This document shows, piece after piece, positions 16,297-24,718 of a stretch of 64,000 nt of DNA. The notes beneath the pieces were generated by a model. That model was not told the origin of the DNA and did no database searches. It was given only the letters and a program-made list of their open reading frames with translations. The position numbers and the translations under genes were made by a program. The stretch's first letter is position 1. The number at the start of each line of letters is the position of its first letter. The DNA comes from Azorhizobium sp943371865 (GTDB lineage: Bacteria > Pseudomonadota > Alphaproteobacteria > Rhizobiales > Xanthobacteraceae), in the NCBI RefSeq assembly GCF_943371865.1, contig NZ_CALRWL010000011.1:62001-126000 (forward strand), given 5' to 3'.

Positions 16297-17100
16297 TCAG
16301 CGGCAATAGGCCGGCTCCTGCTGGTCGAGGATGCGCTTGACGCTTTCCAGGTGCAGCCGACCGGATTCCGCATCGCCCTCGCGCATCTGGCGGGCGGCGG
16401 CGGCGGCGATCTCATGGCTCACCGGAATGATCGGGCGCCCGGTGGACAGAGCGATGCACTGCACCTGGCAGGCCCGCTCCAGATAATAGAGATCGTCCCA
16501 GGCTTCGGCGACGGTGCGGCCCAGCACCATCACCCCGTGGTGCTTCATGAACACGATGTCCGCGTCCCCCACCGCCCCGGCGATGCGGTCGCCCTCGGTG
16601 GCGTCCAGGGCAAGGCCATTATAGTCGCGGTCCACCACCGTGCGGCCGTAGAATTTCAGCGCGGTCTGGCCGGCGAACACCAAGGGCTCGCCCTCCACCA
16701 TGGTCAGCGCGGTGGCATAGGGCATGTGGGTGTGGAAGGCGGCGCGGGCCCGCGGCACGTTCAAGTGCATGCGGGCGTGGATGAAAAAGGCCGTCGCCTC
16801 GGGCGTACCCTCGCCGGCCACCACATTGCCGTTGAAGTCGCAGACCAGCAGGTCGGAGGCGGAAATCTCCTCGAATGCCAGGCCGTAGGGGTTCACCAGG
16901 AACAGGTCGTCATAGCCCGGCAGCACCGCCGAGAAATGGTTGCAGATGCCCTCCTGCATGCCGAGCCGGGCGGCAAAGCGGAAGCAGGCCGCCAGGTCCA
17001 CGCGGGCGTTCCACACCTCGTCGCTGTCCAGGGCCGGACGGTTGAGGGTCGCGGTTTCCGGCGCGGCGGCGCCGCCCAGCGGGTTCAGGGAATGGGCCAC
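16297..17100 (-). CDS. Class II aldolase/adducin family protein
   Basis: 267 residues. The AraD/FucA-type fold is shown by LGMQEGICNHFSAVLPGYDDLFLVNPYG (substrate phosphate/backbone loop), AFHTHMPYATALTM with the zinc-binding His-x-His, and FMKHHGVMVLGRTVAEAWDDLYYLERACQ carrying the third zinc His. Members cleave or epimerise sugar phosphates or decarboxylate related acids. It follows the TetR gene by 17 bp and belongs to the hydantoinase operon. A role in processing the carbon skeleton released by that pathway, together with the TIM-barrel isomerase, is inferred. Confidence 0.88.
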   Translation of the reverse strand: MAHSLNPLGGAAAPETATLNRPALDSDEVWNARVDLAACFRFAARLGMQEGICNHFSAVLPGYDDLFLVNPYGLAFEEISASDLLVCDFNGNVVAGEGTPEATAFFIHARMHLNVPRARAAFHTHMPYATALTMVEGEPLVFAGQTALKFYGRTVVDRDYNGLALDATEGDRIAGAVGDADIVFMKHHGVMVLGRTVAEAWDDLYYLERACQVQCIALSTGRPIIPVSHEIAAAAARQMREGDAESGRLHLESVKRILDQQEPAYCR

Positions 17101-17117
17101 GTCGGTCTCCGTTCAGG

Positions 17118-17822
17118 TCACAGGGTTTCGGCCGGCAGCAGGGGGCCGGCCGGGGGCAGTCCCGCAGTCAGGTAGGCCAGGGTCATATCGACGATATGCG
17201 CCTTGCGCCGCGCCAAATTGTCCGGGCTTTTGAGGTCGCGGTCAAAGATCATCGACAAGGTGTAGCGGTTGGAGAGGTAAAAATACCCCAGCGCCGAAAT
17301 GGAAATGTACAGCTCCACCGGATCGATGCCGGAGCGGAACACCCCACGCGCTTCGCCCTGCTCCAATATGGTCTGGATGGTGCTGGAGAGGCGGCTGTAG
17401 AGCTGGCGGATGATGGGCGATTTCGCCACATGCTTGCCGCGGTGGAGGTTCTCGGTGTTCATCATGACGATGACATCGGGCTCCTCGATGAAGGTCTGGA
17501 ACGTGCTCTCGCACAGCCGGCGCATGGCCGCCACCGGCTCCAGGCCCACCAGGGGCACCTCCTCATGCCGCCGCCGCATGGTCTCATAGGTGCGTTCCAG
17601 CACCTTCACATAGAGGTCTTCCTTGGAGCGGAAGTGGTGGTAGAGCAGGTTCTTGCTGATCTTGGCCCGGGCGATGATGGCATCCACCCGGGCGCCGTCA
17701 TAGCCGTGGCGGGCGAATTCCGCCTGCGCCGCCGCCAGGATCTTCTCCTGGGTTCCGATGCTGTCGCGCTTGCGCGGCTTCTCGCTCACTGGTCCCACGG
17801 GCTCCGCTGGCTGCGGCCCCAT
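17118..17822 (-). CDS. TetR family regulator, RutR-like
   Basis: 234 residues from the ATG at 17822; longer in-frame starts overlap the upstream gene and look non-coding. The DNA-binding domain (about residues 20-75) is typical: TQEKILAAAQAEFARHGYDGARVDAIIARAKISKNLLYHHF in two pieces around the turn. The ligand domain (80-215) looks like the RutR/NicS-like group that senses pyrimidines or aromatic catabolites. Two sequences close to the RutR operator (GACCA-N2-TGGT) lie between hyuA and the divergent transporter, 4.9 kb away. I infer that this protein controls both arms. Confidence 0.85.
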   Translation of the reverse strand: MGPQPAEPVGPVSEKPRKRDSIGTQEKILAAAQAEFARHGYDGARVDAIIARAKISKNLLYHHFRSKEDLYVKVLERTYETMRRRHEEVPLVGLEPVAAMRRLCESTFQTFIEEPDVIVMMNTENLHRGKHVAKSPIIRQLYSRLSSTIQTILEQGEARGVFRSGIDPVELYISISALGYFYLSNRYTLSMIFDRDLKSPDNLARRKAHIVDMTLAYLTAGLPPAGPLLPAETL

Positions 17823-17926
17823 GAGCACGCCCGGTACGGGAGCCGTCAACTGTCCCTTGCGCCGAGGCGCCCCGGTGTCCACCGGGGAGAGCGGGTCGGC
17901 GCGGGGCACCGCCCGCGGCGTGCGCG

Positions 17927-18787
17927 TCACAAGCGCACCTGCCGGGGTGCCACGAACGGCGCGCAGCGCTCGACGCTGATGCTCGTGGTCTCCTGCGGAT
18001 CGCGCAGCCACCAGTCCAGCTTGGAAAAGATCTCCACCTCGAACGGACCGTCATAGCCGATCTCATCCAGCACCTGCCGGTAGAAGGCGATGTCGATGAC
18101 CCCGTCGCCCACCATGCCGCGGTCCTGATAGACATCGCGGGTGGGGGTGAGCCAGTCGCACAGATGGAAGCTCAGGATGCGCTCCGGCCCCGCCCGCCGC
18201 AGGCCGGCGGCAAAGTCCGCGTCCCACCAGCAATGATAGACATCGGCGACGATGCCGGTGCCGGCGCCGAGGCGCTCCACCAGATCCAGGCAGTGGGCGA
18301 AGGTGTTGAGACACGAGCGCTCCGCCGCATACATGGGATGCAGCGGCTCCAGCCCCAGAGCGACGCCGGTGGCGCGGGCATGGGGCAGCAGCTCGCCCAG
18401 CGCATCCTCCACCCGGCAGCGGGCGGCGGCGATGTCGGTCTCGCCGGTGGCAAGGCCGCCGGGGACCACCACCAGGGTCGCGGCGCCGATGTCGGCCGCC
18501 AGATCCAGCCGGCGGCGGTTCTCGTCCAGCGCCGCGCCATAGGCGGCCTTGTCGGTGAGATTGACCCAGGCGCTGGTGCACAGGCAGGGCACGAACAGCC
18601 CGGCATCGCGGATCAGATGCCGCGCCGCCGCCCCGCTCATGCCCTCCAGATATTGCATCCAGACGCCGATGCCGCCGACGCGGGCGCGGGCATACATCTC
18701 CACCGCCGCGCGCAGATCCAGCGACGGGGTAGTGATCTGGTTGATGGCAAAGCGCGAGAGGTCGCGTGCCGGGGCCGCCGCGCTCAT
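17927..18787 (-). CDS. Sugar phosphate isomerase/epimerase-like TIM-barrel protein
   Basis: 286 residues of the xylose-isomerase-like TIM barrel (AP_endonuc_2) superfamily. Conserved metal-site surroundings are visible as LGLEPLHPMYAAERS (Glu), GIVADVYHCWWD (Asp, His), LSFHLCDWLTP (His) and FEVEIFSKLDWW (Glu). DQ-type metal ligands are thus all represented. Members include 2-keto-myo-inositol dehydratases, hydroxypyruvate isomerases and 3-dehydroshikimate dehydratases. Its ATG overlaps the hyuB stop (ATGA), so it is translationally coupled to the hydantoinase subunits, pointing to a shared pathway. The substrate is not known. Confidence 0.87.
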   Translation of the reverse strand: MSAAAPARDLSRFAINQITTPSLDLRAAVEMYARARVGGIGVWMQYLEGMSGAAARHLIRDAGLFVPCLCTSAWVNLTDKAAYGAALDENRRRLDLAADIGAATLVVVPGGLATGETDIAAARCRVEDALGELLPHARATGVALGLEPLHPMYAAERSCLNTFAHCLDLVERLGAGTGIVADVYHCWWDADFAAGLRRAGPERILSFHLCDWLTPTRDVYQDRGMVGDGVIDIAFYRQVLDEIGYDGPFEVEIFSKLDWWLRDPQETTSISVERCAPFVAPRQVRL

Positions 18788-20529
18788 GCGGCGGCCGCCT
18801 TGGCGGCGCGCAACGCGGCGGTGGCGGCCTCGTCCACCTGCCCCTCGCGCACCACCACGCTGAAACCGCTCCGGGCATAATCGACGCTCACCTTGCCATC
18901 GAGCACATCCGCCAGCACCCGCTGGGGATCGCGCTCCAGCGGATCGCCATAGCCGCCGCCGCCCGCCTGCTCATGACGGATCACCGCGCCACGGAACACG
19001 TTGCGGGTGACCTTGCTGTCCAGCAAGGTGAAGTCCTCGCCCGCCTGCTCTGCCAGCCAGTTGCGCGAGGACGCCGCAGGTCCCCCGCCAAACAGGCCGT
19101 AGGGCGGATGGGCATAGCGGTCGGCGCGCAATTGCATCACCGCGGATTTCGCCAGCAGCCGATACTGTCGCACCACGCCCAGGCCGCCGCGATTGCGCCC
19201 GGCGCCGCAGGAATCCGGCCGCAGGGCATATTCCTCGATCATCAAAGGATAGGTGGCTTCCATGATCTCCACCGGCATGTTCGACATGTTCTGCGACGGA
19301 TTGGTCACCGCGTCGATGCCGTCCTTGGTGGCGCGGGCGCCCAGCGCGCCATTGATCATGTCGACGATGATGAAGGGCTCGCGGGTATCCGCGTCGTAGC
19401 CGCCGAGGCACACCACCGTATTGCCGCCCTCCCCCGCCGCCGCCACCCGCTCCGGCACGATGGCCGCCAGCGCGCCCAGCACCGTATCCACCACCCGGTA
19501 GCCGGTGAGCGCGCGGGCCGCCACCGGGGCGGGGAAATGCGGATTGAGCACGGTGCCCAAGGGCGCGGAGACATCGATGCAGCGATAGACGCCGGCATTG
19601 TTGGGCACGTCGGGATCGAGCACGCAGCGCACCGCCAGATAGGTGGCGGACTTGACGAAGGAGAGGGTGGAATTGATCGCCCCCTTCACCTGCGGCGCCG
19701 AGCCCTCGAAATCCACCCCGATCTGGTCGCCCGTCACCGTGATGGCCACATGGATGGGGATCGCCGCCTCATCGAAGCCGTCGCCGTCAATATAATCGGT
19801 GAAGCTGTAGGCGCCGTCCGGCCAGGCGGCGAAGGCGCGGCGGGTGAGGCGCTCGCCATAGTCCAGGAACTCGGCCAGAAACCTCTCCAGCAGATCGATG
19901 CCATAGCGGTCGGCGAGGCGCAGATATTCCCGCTCACCCAAGGCGCAGGTGGCGAGCTGGGCTTCGAGATCGCCGATCACCAGATCCGGCAGGCGCACAT
20001 TCTTGGTGATGATATCGAACAGGGTTTTGTTGCGCACGCCCTTGTCGAACAGCTTCAGCGGCGGGATGCGCAGGCCTTCCTGGAAGATCTCGGTGGAATC
20101 CGAGGCATTGGAGCCCGGCACCCGGCCGCCCACGTCGCAATGATGGCAGATCACCACCGCATAGCCGATGTGCCGCGCCCCGGCGAAGATCGGCTTGAAC
20201 ATGAAGATGTCTGGCAGATGCATGCCGCCGTCATAGGGATCATTGAAGATGATCACGTCGCCGGGATTGAGATCATCGGCATAATGGCGTTGCAGCGCCG
20301 CCATGGCGTCGGGCACCGCGCCCAGATGCAGGGCCACGGTCTTGGCCTGGGCCAGGATGCGGCCCTGCGCGTCGCACATGGTGGCGGAATAATCCAGCAC
20401 GTCGCGGACGATGGGCGAACGGGCGGTGCGCATGACCGTATAGGCCATGTCGTCGACGATGGATTCGAACGCGCTCTTGAGCACCGCGAAGGTGACCGGA
20501 TCGAGCGGCTTGTGCGGGTCTTGCGTCAC
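18784..20529 (-). CDS. Hydantoinase B/oxoprolinase beta-type subunit
   Basis: 581 residues, normal for HyuB. Family blocks are clear: SIVDDMAYTVMRTARSPIVRD at the N-terminus, ILAQAKTVALHLGAV, GDVIIFNDPYDGGMHLPDI, and the C-terminal RNRGGLGVVRQYRL and GGGGYGDPLERDP. With HyuA it forms ATP-dependent hydantoinase/5-oxoprolinase-like enzymes, a superfamily that also contains acetone, acetophenone and caprolactam-acting members. The gene lies 16 bp after hyuA and overlaps the isomerase gene by four bases. The true ring or ketone substrate cannot be told from sequence. Confidence 0.93.
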   Translation of the reverse strand: MTQDPHKPLDPVTFAVLKSAFESIVDDMAYTVMRTARSPIVRDVLDYSATMCDAQGRILAQAKTVALHLGAVPDAMAALQRHYADDLNPGDVIIFNDPYDGGMHLPDIFMFKPIFAGARHIGYAVVICHHCDVGGRVPGSNASDSTEIFQEGLRIPPLKLFDKGVRNKTLFDIITKNVRLPDLVIGDLEAQLATCALGEREYLRLADRYGIDLLERFLAEFLDYGERLTRRAFAAWPDGAYSFTDYIDGDGFDEAAIPIHVAITVTGDQIGVDFEGSAPQVKGAINSTLSFVKSATYLAVRCVLDPDVPNNAGVYRCIDVSAPLGTVLNPHFPAPVAARALTGYRVVDTVLGALAAIVPERVAAAGEGGNTVVCLGGYDADTREPFIIVDMINGALGARATKDGIDAVTNPSQNMSNMPVEIMEATYPLMIEEYALRPDSCGAGRNRGGLGVVRQYRLLAKSAVMQLRADRYAHPPYGLFGGGPAASSRNWLAEQAGEDFTLLDSKVTRNVFRGAVIRHEQAGGGGYGDPLERDPQRVLADVLDGKVSVDYARSGFSVVVREGQVDEAATAALRAAKAAAA

Positions 20530-20545
20530 GGCGGCGATCTCCGGC

Positions 20546-22660
20546 TCAGGCGAGGGTGAGCAGCAAATTCAGATGGGCGTCCATGACGGCGCTGGTGTCC
20601 GGGGGGATCACCACCGTGCTGTCGGCCCCCTCGATGATCGCTGGCCCGACCAGCTGCGCCGGGCAGCGCAGCCGGTCGTAGACCGGGGTCTCCAGCGTGC
20701 CGCGCGCGGCGCCGAAATAGACCGCCCGCATGGCGATGGGCAGCTCGGCGCCGCCCTCCACCCGGGCCCCGGTGCGGAAATCCAGCTTGCCGGGGCGCAG
20801 GCCGCGGCCGATCAGCCGCAGGCTCACGGTCTCGATGATGTCGGCGGACACATAGGAATAAGTGGCCTCATAAGCGGCGAGGAAAGCGGCCCGCACCGCC
20901 GCCGGATCGGCGGCGCGATAAGGCACCGCCAGCGCCATTTCCTGGCCGCGGAAGCGCAGGTCCATTTCCGGCGCCAGCACCATGTCCGCATCGCTGAGCC
21001 CTTCGGCGCGCAAGGCCGCGCGGGCTTCCGTCTGCATCTCCTCCAGCAGCGCCGCCACCGCCTCGGTGTCGAGGGCATCCAGCCGGCCGGGCAGCGGGCG
21101 GATGAAATAGCGCTCCACATCCCCCGCCAGCATGCCCATGGCGGTGAACACCCCCGGCGAGGCCGGCACCAGCACCCGCGGCATGGACAATTGCCGGGCG
21201 ATATCCGCCGCATGCACCGGGCCGGAGCCGCCGATGGCCACAAGGGTGAAGTCGCGCGGGTCCACGCCGCGCTCCACGGTGACGGCGCGGATGGCGCGGG
21301 CCATGTTGGCATTGACCACCTCGCGCACCCCGAAGGCGGCGTCGCGGGCCTCCAGCCCGAACGGGGCGGCGAGATCGCGGGTGATGGCGGTGCGCGCCGC
21401 CTCGATGGAGAGCGCCCGCGCCCCGCCCGCCAAGGTGGCGGGCAGATAGCCCAGCAGCAAATTGGCGTCGGTGACCGTCGGCCGCGCGCCGCCGGCGCCA
21501 TAGCAGGCGGGGCCGGGATCGGCGCCGGCGGAGATGGGGCCGACCCGCATCAACCCGCCATCGTCCACATAAGCGATGGAGCCGGCACCGGACCCCACTT
21601 CGGCCACATCCACCGTGGGCACGCTCATCATATAGCCGCCGGCCTTGATGAAGCGGCTGGGGGTGGAGATGCCGGCGCGGAATTCATATTCGCTCACCCG
21701 CATCAACTCGCCCTTCTGCACCAGCGAGGCGGAGGCGGTGGTGCCGCCCATGTCGAACACCACCAGATCGCCGATCTCCACCGCCTCACCGAGCCGCGCC
21801 CCGCCCACCACGCCGGCAGCGCGGCCGGAGGAGATGAAGAACACCGGCTTCTCGCGGGCGGTGAGCGAGGAGGCCAGCGCGCCGTTGGAATTGCACACCA
21901 GCAGCGGCGCCGACACGCCGACCGCGTTGAGTCCTTGCTCAAGATTTGTGAGATACCGTTCCAGCACCGGGCGCACATAGGCATTCACCACCGTGGTGCT
22001 GGTGCGCTCATATTCCTTGGCCTCGGGCAGAACGGAGACCGAGGAGGTCACCTGCACCTGCGGGAAATGCTGCGCCAGCAGCGCCTCCGCCCGGCGCTCA
22101 TGCACCGGGTTGCGATAGGAGTTCAGGAAGCAGATGGCGATGGAGGTGAGGCCCGCCGCCACCAGTTCGCCTGCCACGTTCAGCAGTTCCGCCTCATCCA
22201 GCGCCACCAGCACCTGGCCGTCGGCGGCAATGCGCTCATGCACCTCCAGCCGGTGGCGGCGGGGCACCAGCGGCAACGGCTTCTCCCACTGCAGATCGAA
22301 CATGGACGGGGTGCGCAGACGGCCGATTTCCAGCACGTCGCGGAAGCCCTTGGTGGTGATGAGGCCGGTGGGCGCGCCCACCTTCTGCAGCAGGGTGTTG
22401 GAGCCCACCGTGGTGCCGTGCACCACCTCGCGCACCGCGCTCGCAGCGACGCCAGCGTCGGCGATGATCGCCTTGACCCCTTCCAGCACCGCCGCCTCGG
22501 GGGCAGACGGCGTGGAGGACACCTTGCGATGGAAGATGCCGCCGTGCCCATCGGCCAGCACCAGATCGGTGAAGGTGCCGCCGATATCGACGCCGATCCG
22601 CACGCCCGCCCCGGCGCCCTGGCTGGTCCCGCCGCCGTCATTGCCTTGGAAGCTGGTCAC
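20546..22660 (-). CDS. Hydantoinase A/oxoprolinase alpha-type subunit
   Basis: 704 residues, standard for HyuA. The ATP-binding ASKHA fold opens with RIGVDIGGTFTDLVL (residues 22-36), continues with VVHGTTVGSNTLLQKVGAPT, and shows the second phosphate motif VFDMGGTTASASLV with IAYVDDGGLMRVGP. The C-terminal hydantoinase domain contains RGVDPRDFTLVAIGGSGPVHAA. It heads an operon hyuA-hyuB-isomerase-tetR-aldolase and is divergent from an ABC importer that may supply its substrate. The promoter region contains a RutR-like operator 18-36 bp upstream of the start codon. Confidence 0.94.
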   Translation of the reverse strand: MTSFQGNDGGGTSQGAGAGVRIGVDIGGTFTDLVLADGHGGIFHRKVSSTPSAPEAAVLEGVKAIIADAGVAASAVREVVHGTTVGSNTLLQKVGAPTGLITTKGFRDVLEIGRLRTPSMFDLQWEKPLPLVPRRHRLEVHERIAADGQVLVALDEAELLNVAGELVAAGLTSIAICFLNSYRNPVHERRAEALLAQHFPQVQVTSSVSVLPEAKEYERTSTTVVNAYVRPVLERYLTNLEQGLNAVGVSAPLLVCNSNGALASSLTAREKPVFFISSGRAAGVVGGARLGEAVEIGDLVVFDMGGTTASASLVQKGELMRVSEYEFRAGISTPSRFIKAGGYMMSVPTVDVAEVGSGAGSIAYVDDGGLMRVGPISAGADPGPACYGAGGARPTVTDANLLLGYLPATLAGGARALSIEAARTAITRDLAAPFGLEARDAAFGVREVVNANMARAIRAVTVERGVDPRDFTLVAIGGSGPVHAADIARQLSMPRVLVPASPGVFTAMGMLAGDVERYFIRPLPGRLDALDTEAVAALLEEMQTEARAALRAEGLSDADMVLAPEMDLRFRGQEMALAVPYRAADPAAVRAAFLAAYEATYSYVSADIIETVSLRLIGRGLRPGKLDFRTGARVEGGAELPIAMRAVYFGAARGTLETPVYDRLRCPAQLVGPAIIEGADSTVVIPPDTSAVMDAHLNLLLTLA

Positions 22661-22678
22661 GCGATCTCTCCGGCATCT

Positions 22679-22696
22679 ATTGGACCAGATGGTTAG
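22679..22696. promoter_or_regulatory. RutR-like operator, hyuA-proximal
   Basis: ATTGGACCA-GA-TGGTTAG contains GACCA-N2-TGGT, the invariant core of the E. coli RutR operator (TTGACCA-N2-TGGTCAA). It is 18 bp upstream of the hyuA start, where repression would be effective. An additional inverted half (ACCATCTG, 22722-22729) lies nearby. Confidence 0.6.
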
Positions 22697-22777
22697 TTAT
22701 GGATCCATATGTCGTCAAGAGACCATCTGCACGAACTGTTTGCTCCTGGCGCCGCATAATTCATCTTGCAGGCCGTA

Positions 22778-22792
22778 TTGGACCATGTAGTC
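22778..22792. promoter_or_regulatory. RutR-like operator, transporter-proximal
   Basis: TTGGACCA-TG-TAGTC repeats the left half of the site at 22679-22696 exactly (TTGGACCA) and has a near-complementary right half. It is 32 bp upstream of the ABC substrate-binding gene start, suggesting that the same regulator controls both divergent units. Confidence 0.5.
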
Positions 22793-22823
22793 TCATTCTC
22801 AAATCAGACGGGGGATCCATCGC

Positions 22824-23861
22824 ATGGCATTGTTCGCTTCCGGCGCTCGAACCGCGGGCGCTTGCGCCGCCGCCCTCACCCTTGTGGCCACCACCTTGCT
22901 CGCCACGAGCCTCGGCCCCATGCCGGCCCGCGCGCAGGACAAGGCCGCCGCCCCGGAGAAGATCTCCGTGCGGCTGGATTTCTCGCCCTGGGGCGTGCAT
23001 GCGGGCATGCATCTGGCCAATGAGAAAGGCTGGTTCAAGGAGGCGGGCCTGGAGGTGGACGTCCAGGACGGCCGCGGCTCCGGCAACACCCTGCAACTGG
23101 TCAATGCCGGCCAGGTGGATGTGGGCCAGATCCAGCTTGGCCTGCTGCCGCAGGCGCGGGACAACGGCTCGCTGGTGAAGTCCTTCGCCGGCTTCGACAA
23201 GCGCACCGATCTGGCGGTTCTGGTGGACAAGGACAGCCCGATCACCAAGGTCTCGGACTTCGCCGGCAAGACCCTGGTGGTGTTCGCCGCCAGCCCCTGG
23301 GCGCCGTTCATCGACTATTATCTCAAGCAGGGCGGCCTCGACCGCACCAAGGTCACTGTCACCTTCGTGGACCCCGCCGCCTTGTGGGGCACCTATACCG
23401 CCAAGCGCGCCGACGGACTGATGTCCACCTCGCCCTCCGCTTTGCCGGTGGCGGAAGCCGCCCGCCCCTCCAAGGCGATCCTGGCCGAGGACGTGGGCAT
23501 CGCCTTTCCCAGCTACGGCCTGATCGCCACCGAGAAGACGCTGGAGAGCCGCAAGGCCGCGCTCAAGAAGCTGGTGGCCGTGCAGCAGAAGGCCTGGGCC
23601 TATATTCGCGACGGCCATGTGGACGAGGCGGCGGACGCCATCATCAAGCAGCGTCCTGACGCCAAGCTCAACAAGGCGGTGCTGGCCGAGCAGATCCGCC
23701 TCACCGTGGACTTCTTCGACACCCCCGCCACCAAGGGCAAGCCCATCGGCTGGCAGTCGGAGGAGGATTGGGCCAAGGCGATCAAGTCGCTGGAGGCGGC
23801 CAATGCCCTGAAGCCCGGGGCCACGCCGCAGGCTTACTTCACGAATGAATTCGTGAACTGA
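22824..23861 (+). CDS. ABC transporter substrate-binding protein, SsuA/NMT1 type
   Basis: 345 residues; GGGGGAT precedes the ATG. A signal peptide of about 37 residues ends PMPARAQ. The mature protein has the NMT1/SsuA-like two-lobe fold: ISVRLDFSPWGVHAGMHLANEKGWFKEAGLEVDV (in two lengths), GSGNTLQLVNAGQVDVGQIQ, and FPSYGLIATEKTLE. Such binding proteins serve importers for sulfonates, nitrate, thiamine precursors, hydroxymethylpyrimidine or aromatic and heterocyclic compounds. The divergent hydantoinase operon and shared RutR-like sites suggest a cyclic amide or pyrimidine-like ligand, but this is inference. Confidence 0.9.
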   Translation: MALFASGARTAGACAAALTLVATTLLATSLGPMPARAQDKAAAPEKISVRLDFSPWGVHAGMHLANEKGWFKEAGLEVDVQDGRGSGNTLQLVNAGQVDVGQIQLGLLPQARDNGSLVKSFAGFDKRTDLAVLVDKDSPITKVSDFAGKTLVVFAASPWAPFIDYYLKQGGLDRTKVTVTFVDPAALWGTYTAKRADGLMSTSPSALPVAEAARPSKAILAEDVGIAFPSYGLIATEKTLESRKAALKKLVAVQQKAWAYIRDGHVDEAADAIIKQRPDAKLNKAVLAEQIRLTVDFFDTPATKGKPIGWQSEEDWAKAIKSLEAANALKPGATPQAYFTNEFVN

Positions 23862-23893
23862 ATGCCCCGGCTTTTCTCCTGACGGGACGCGCC

Positions 23894-24718
23894 ATGGCCT
23901 ATGTCTCCATCGACCACGTGCGCAAGGCGTACGGCTCCCCGCGCGGGCCGGTGCACGCCCTGCAGGACATCAACCTGGATGTGAACGAGGCGGAATTCGT
24001 CTCCATCCTCGGGCCGAGCGGCTGCGGCAAGTCCACCTTGCTCAAATGCGTCGCTGGCCTGGAGGCGGTCAGCGCCGGCACCATCACCGTCCACGGGCAG
24101 CCCCTCAAGGGGCCGCCCAGGGAAATGGGCATGGTGTTCCAGCGCGACGTGCTGCTGGATTGGCGCACCATTCTCGACAATGTGCTCATTACCGCGGAAT
24201 TCATCGGCCTGCGCCGGGCCGATGTGGAGCCCCGCGCGCGGGCGCTGCTGGCACGCTTCGGCCTTGCCGGCTATGAGGGCCGCCATCCGTGGGAACTGTC
24301 CGGCGGCATGCGCCAAAGGGTGGCCATCTGCCGGGCGCTGTTGTGCGATCCCAAGCTTCTGCTCATGGACGAGCCGTTCGGCGCGCTCGATGCCATGACC
24401 CGCGACGACCTCAATCTGGAGCTGGCGCGCATCTGGCAGGAAACGCGCAAGACCGTGGTGTTCGTCACCCACGGCATCCAGGAGGCCATCTTCCTCTCCG
24501 ACCGGGTGGTGATGATGGACCGCAACCCCGGCCGCATCGTCGAGATCGTCCCCATCGATCTGCCGCGCCCGCGCCCGCTGTCGATCCGCGAGACCCCGGA
24601 ATTCGGGCGCTACGTGGCCCATATCCGCCACCTGTTCGCGAGCCTGGGCGTGCTCAAGGACGACACTCCCGCAGACCCCATCCCGGCGAAGCTCGCCACC
24701 GGAGGCCATGGCGCATGA
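23894..24718 (+). CDS. ABC transporter ATP-binding protein, SsuB/TauB type
   Basis: 274 residues, 32 bp after the binding-protein gene. The motifs are Walker A GPSGCGKST, Q-loop MVFQRDVLLDW, signature LSGGMRQRVAICRALL, Walker B LLLMDEPFGALD and switch VVFVTHGIQEA. The HGIQEAIFLSDRVVMM segment is characteristic of the nitrate/sulfonate/taurine importer ATPases. It overlaps the permease gene by four bases (ATGA at 24715-24718), so the three transporter genes form one operon. Confidence 0.93.
   Translation: MAYVSIDHVRKAYGSPRGPVHALQDINLDVNEAEFVSILGPSGCGKSTLLKCVAGLEAVSAGTITVHGQPLKGPPREMGMVFQRDVLLDWRTILDNVLITAEFIGLRRADVEPRARALLARFGLAGYEGRHPWELSGGMRQRVAICRALLCDPKLLLMDEPFGALDAMTRDDLNLELARIWQETRKTVVFVTHGIQEAIFLSDRVVMMDRNPGRIVEIVPIDLPRPRPLSIRETPEFGRYVAHIRHLFASLGVLKDDTPADPIPAKLATGGHGA

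Noticed and set aside
18766..22696. Two long + strand frames (597 and 749 codons) over hyuB and hyuA
   Set aside because: Antisense to clear HyuB and HyuA genes; products are His/Gly/Arg-rich with no family features.
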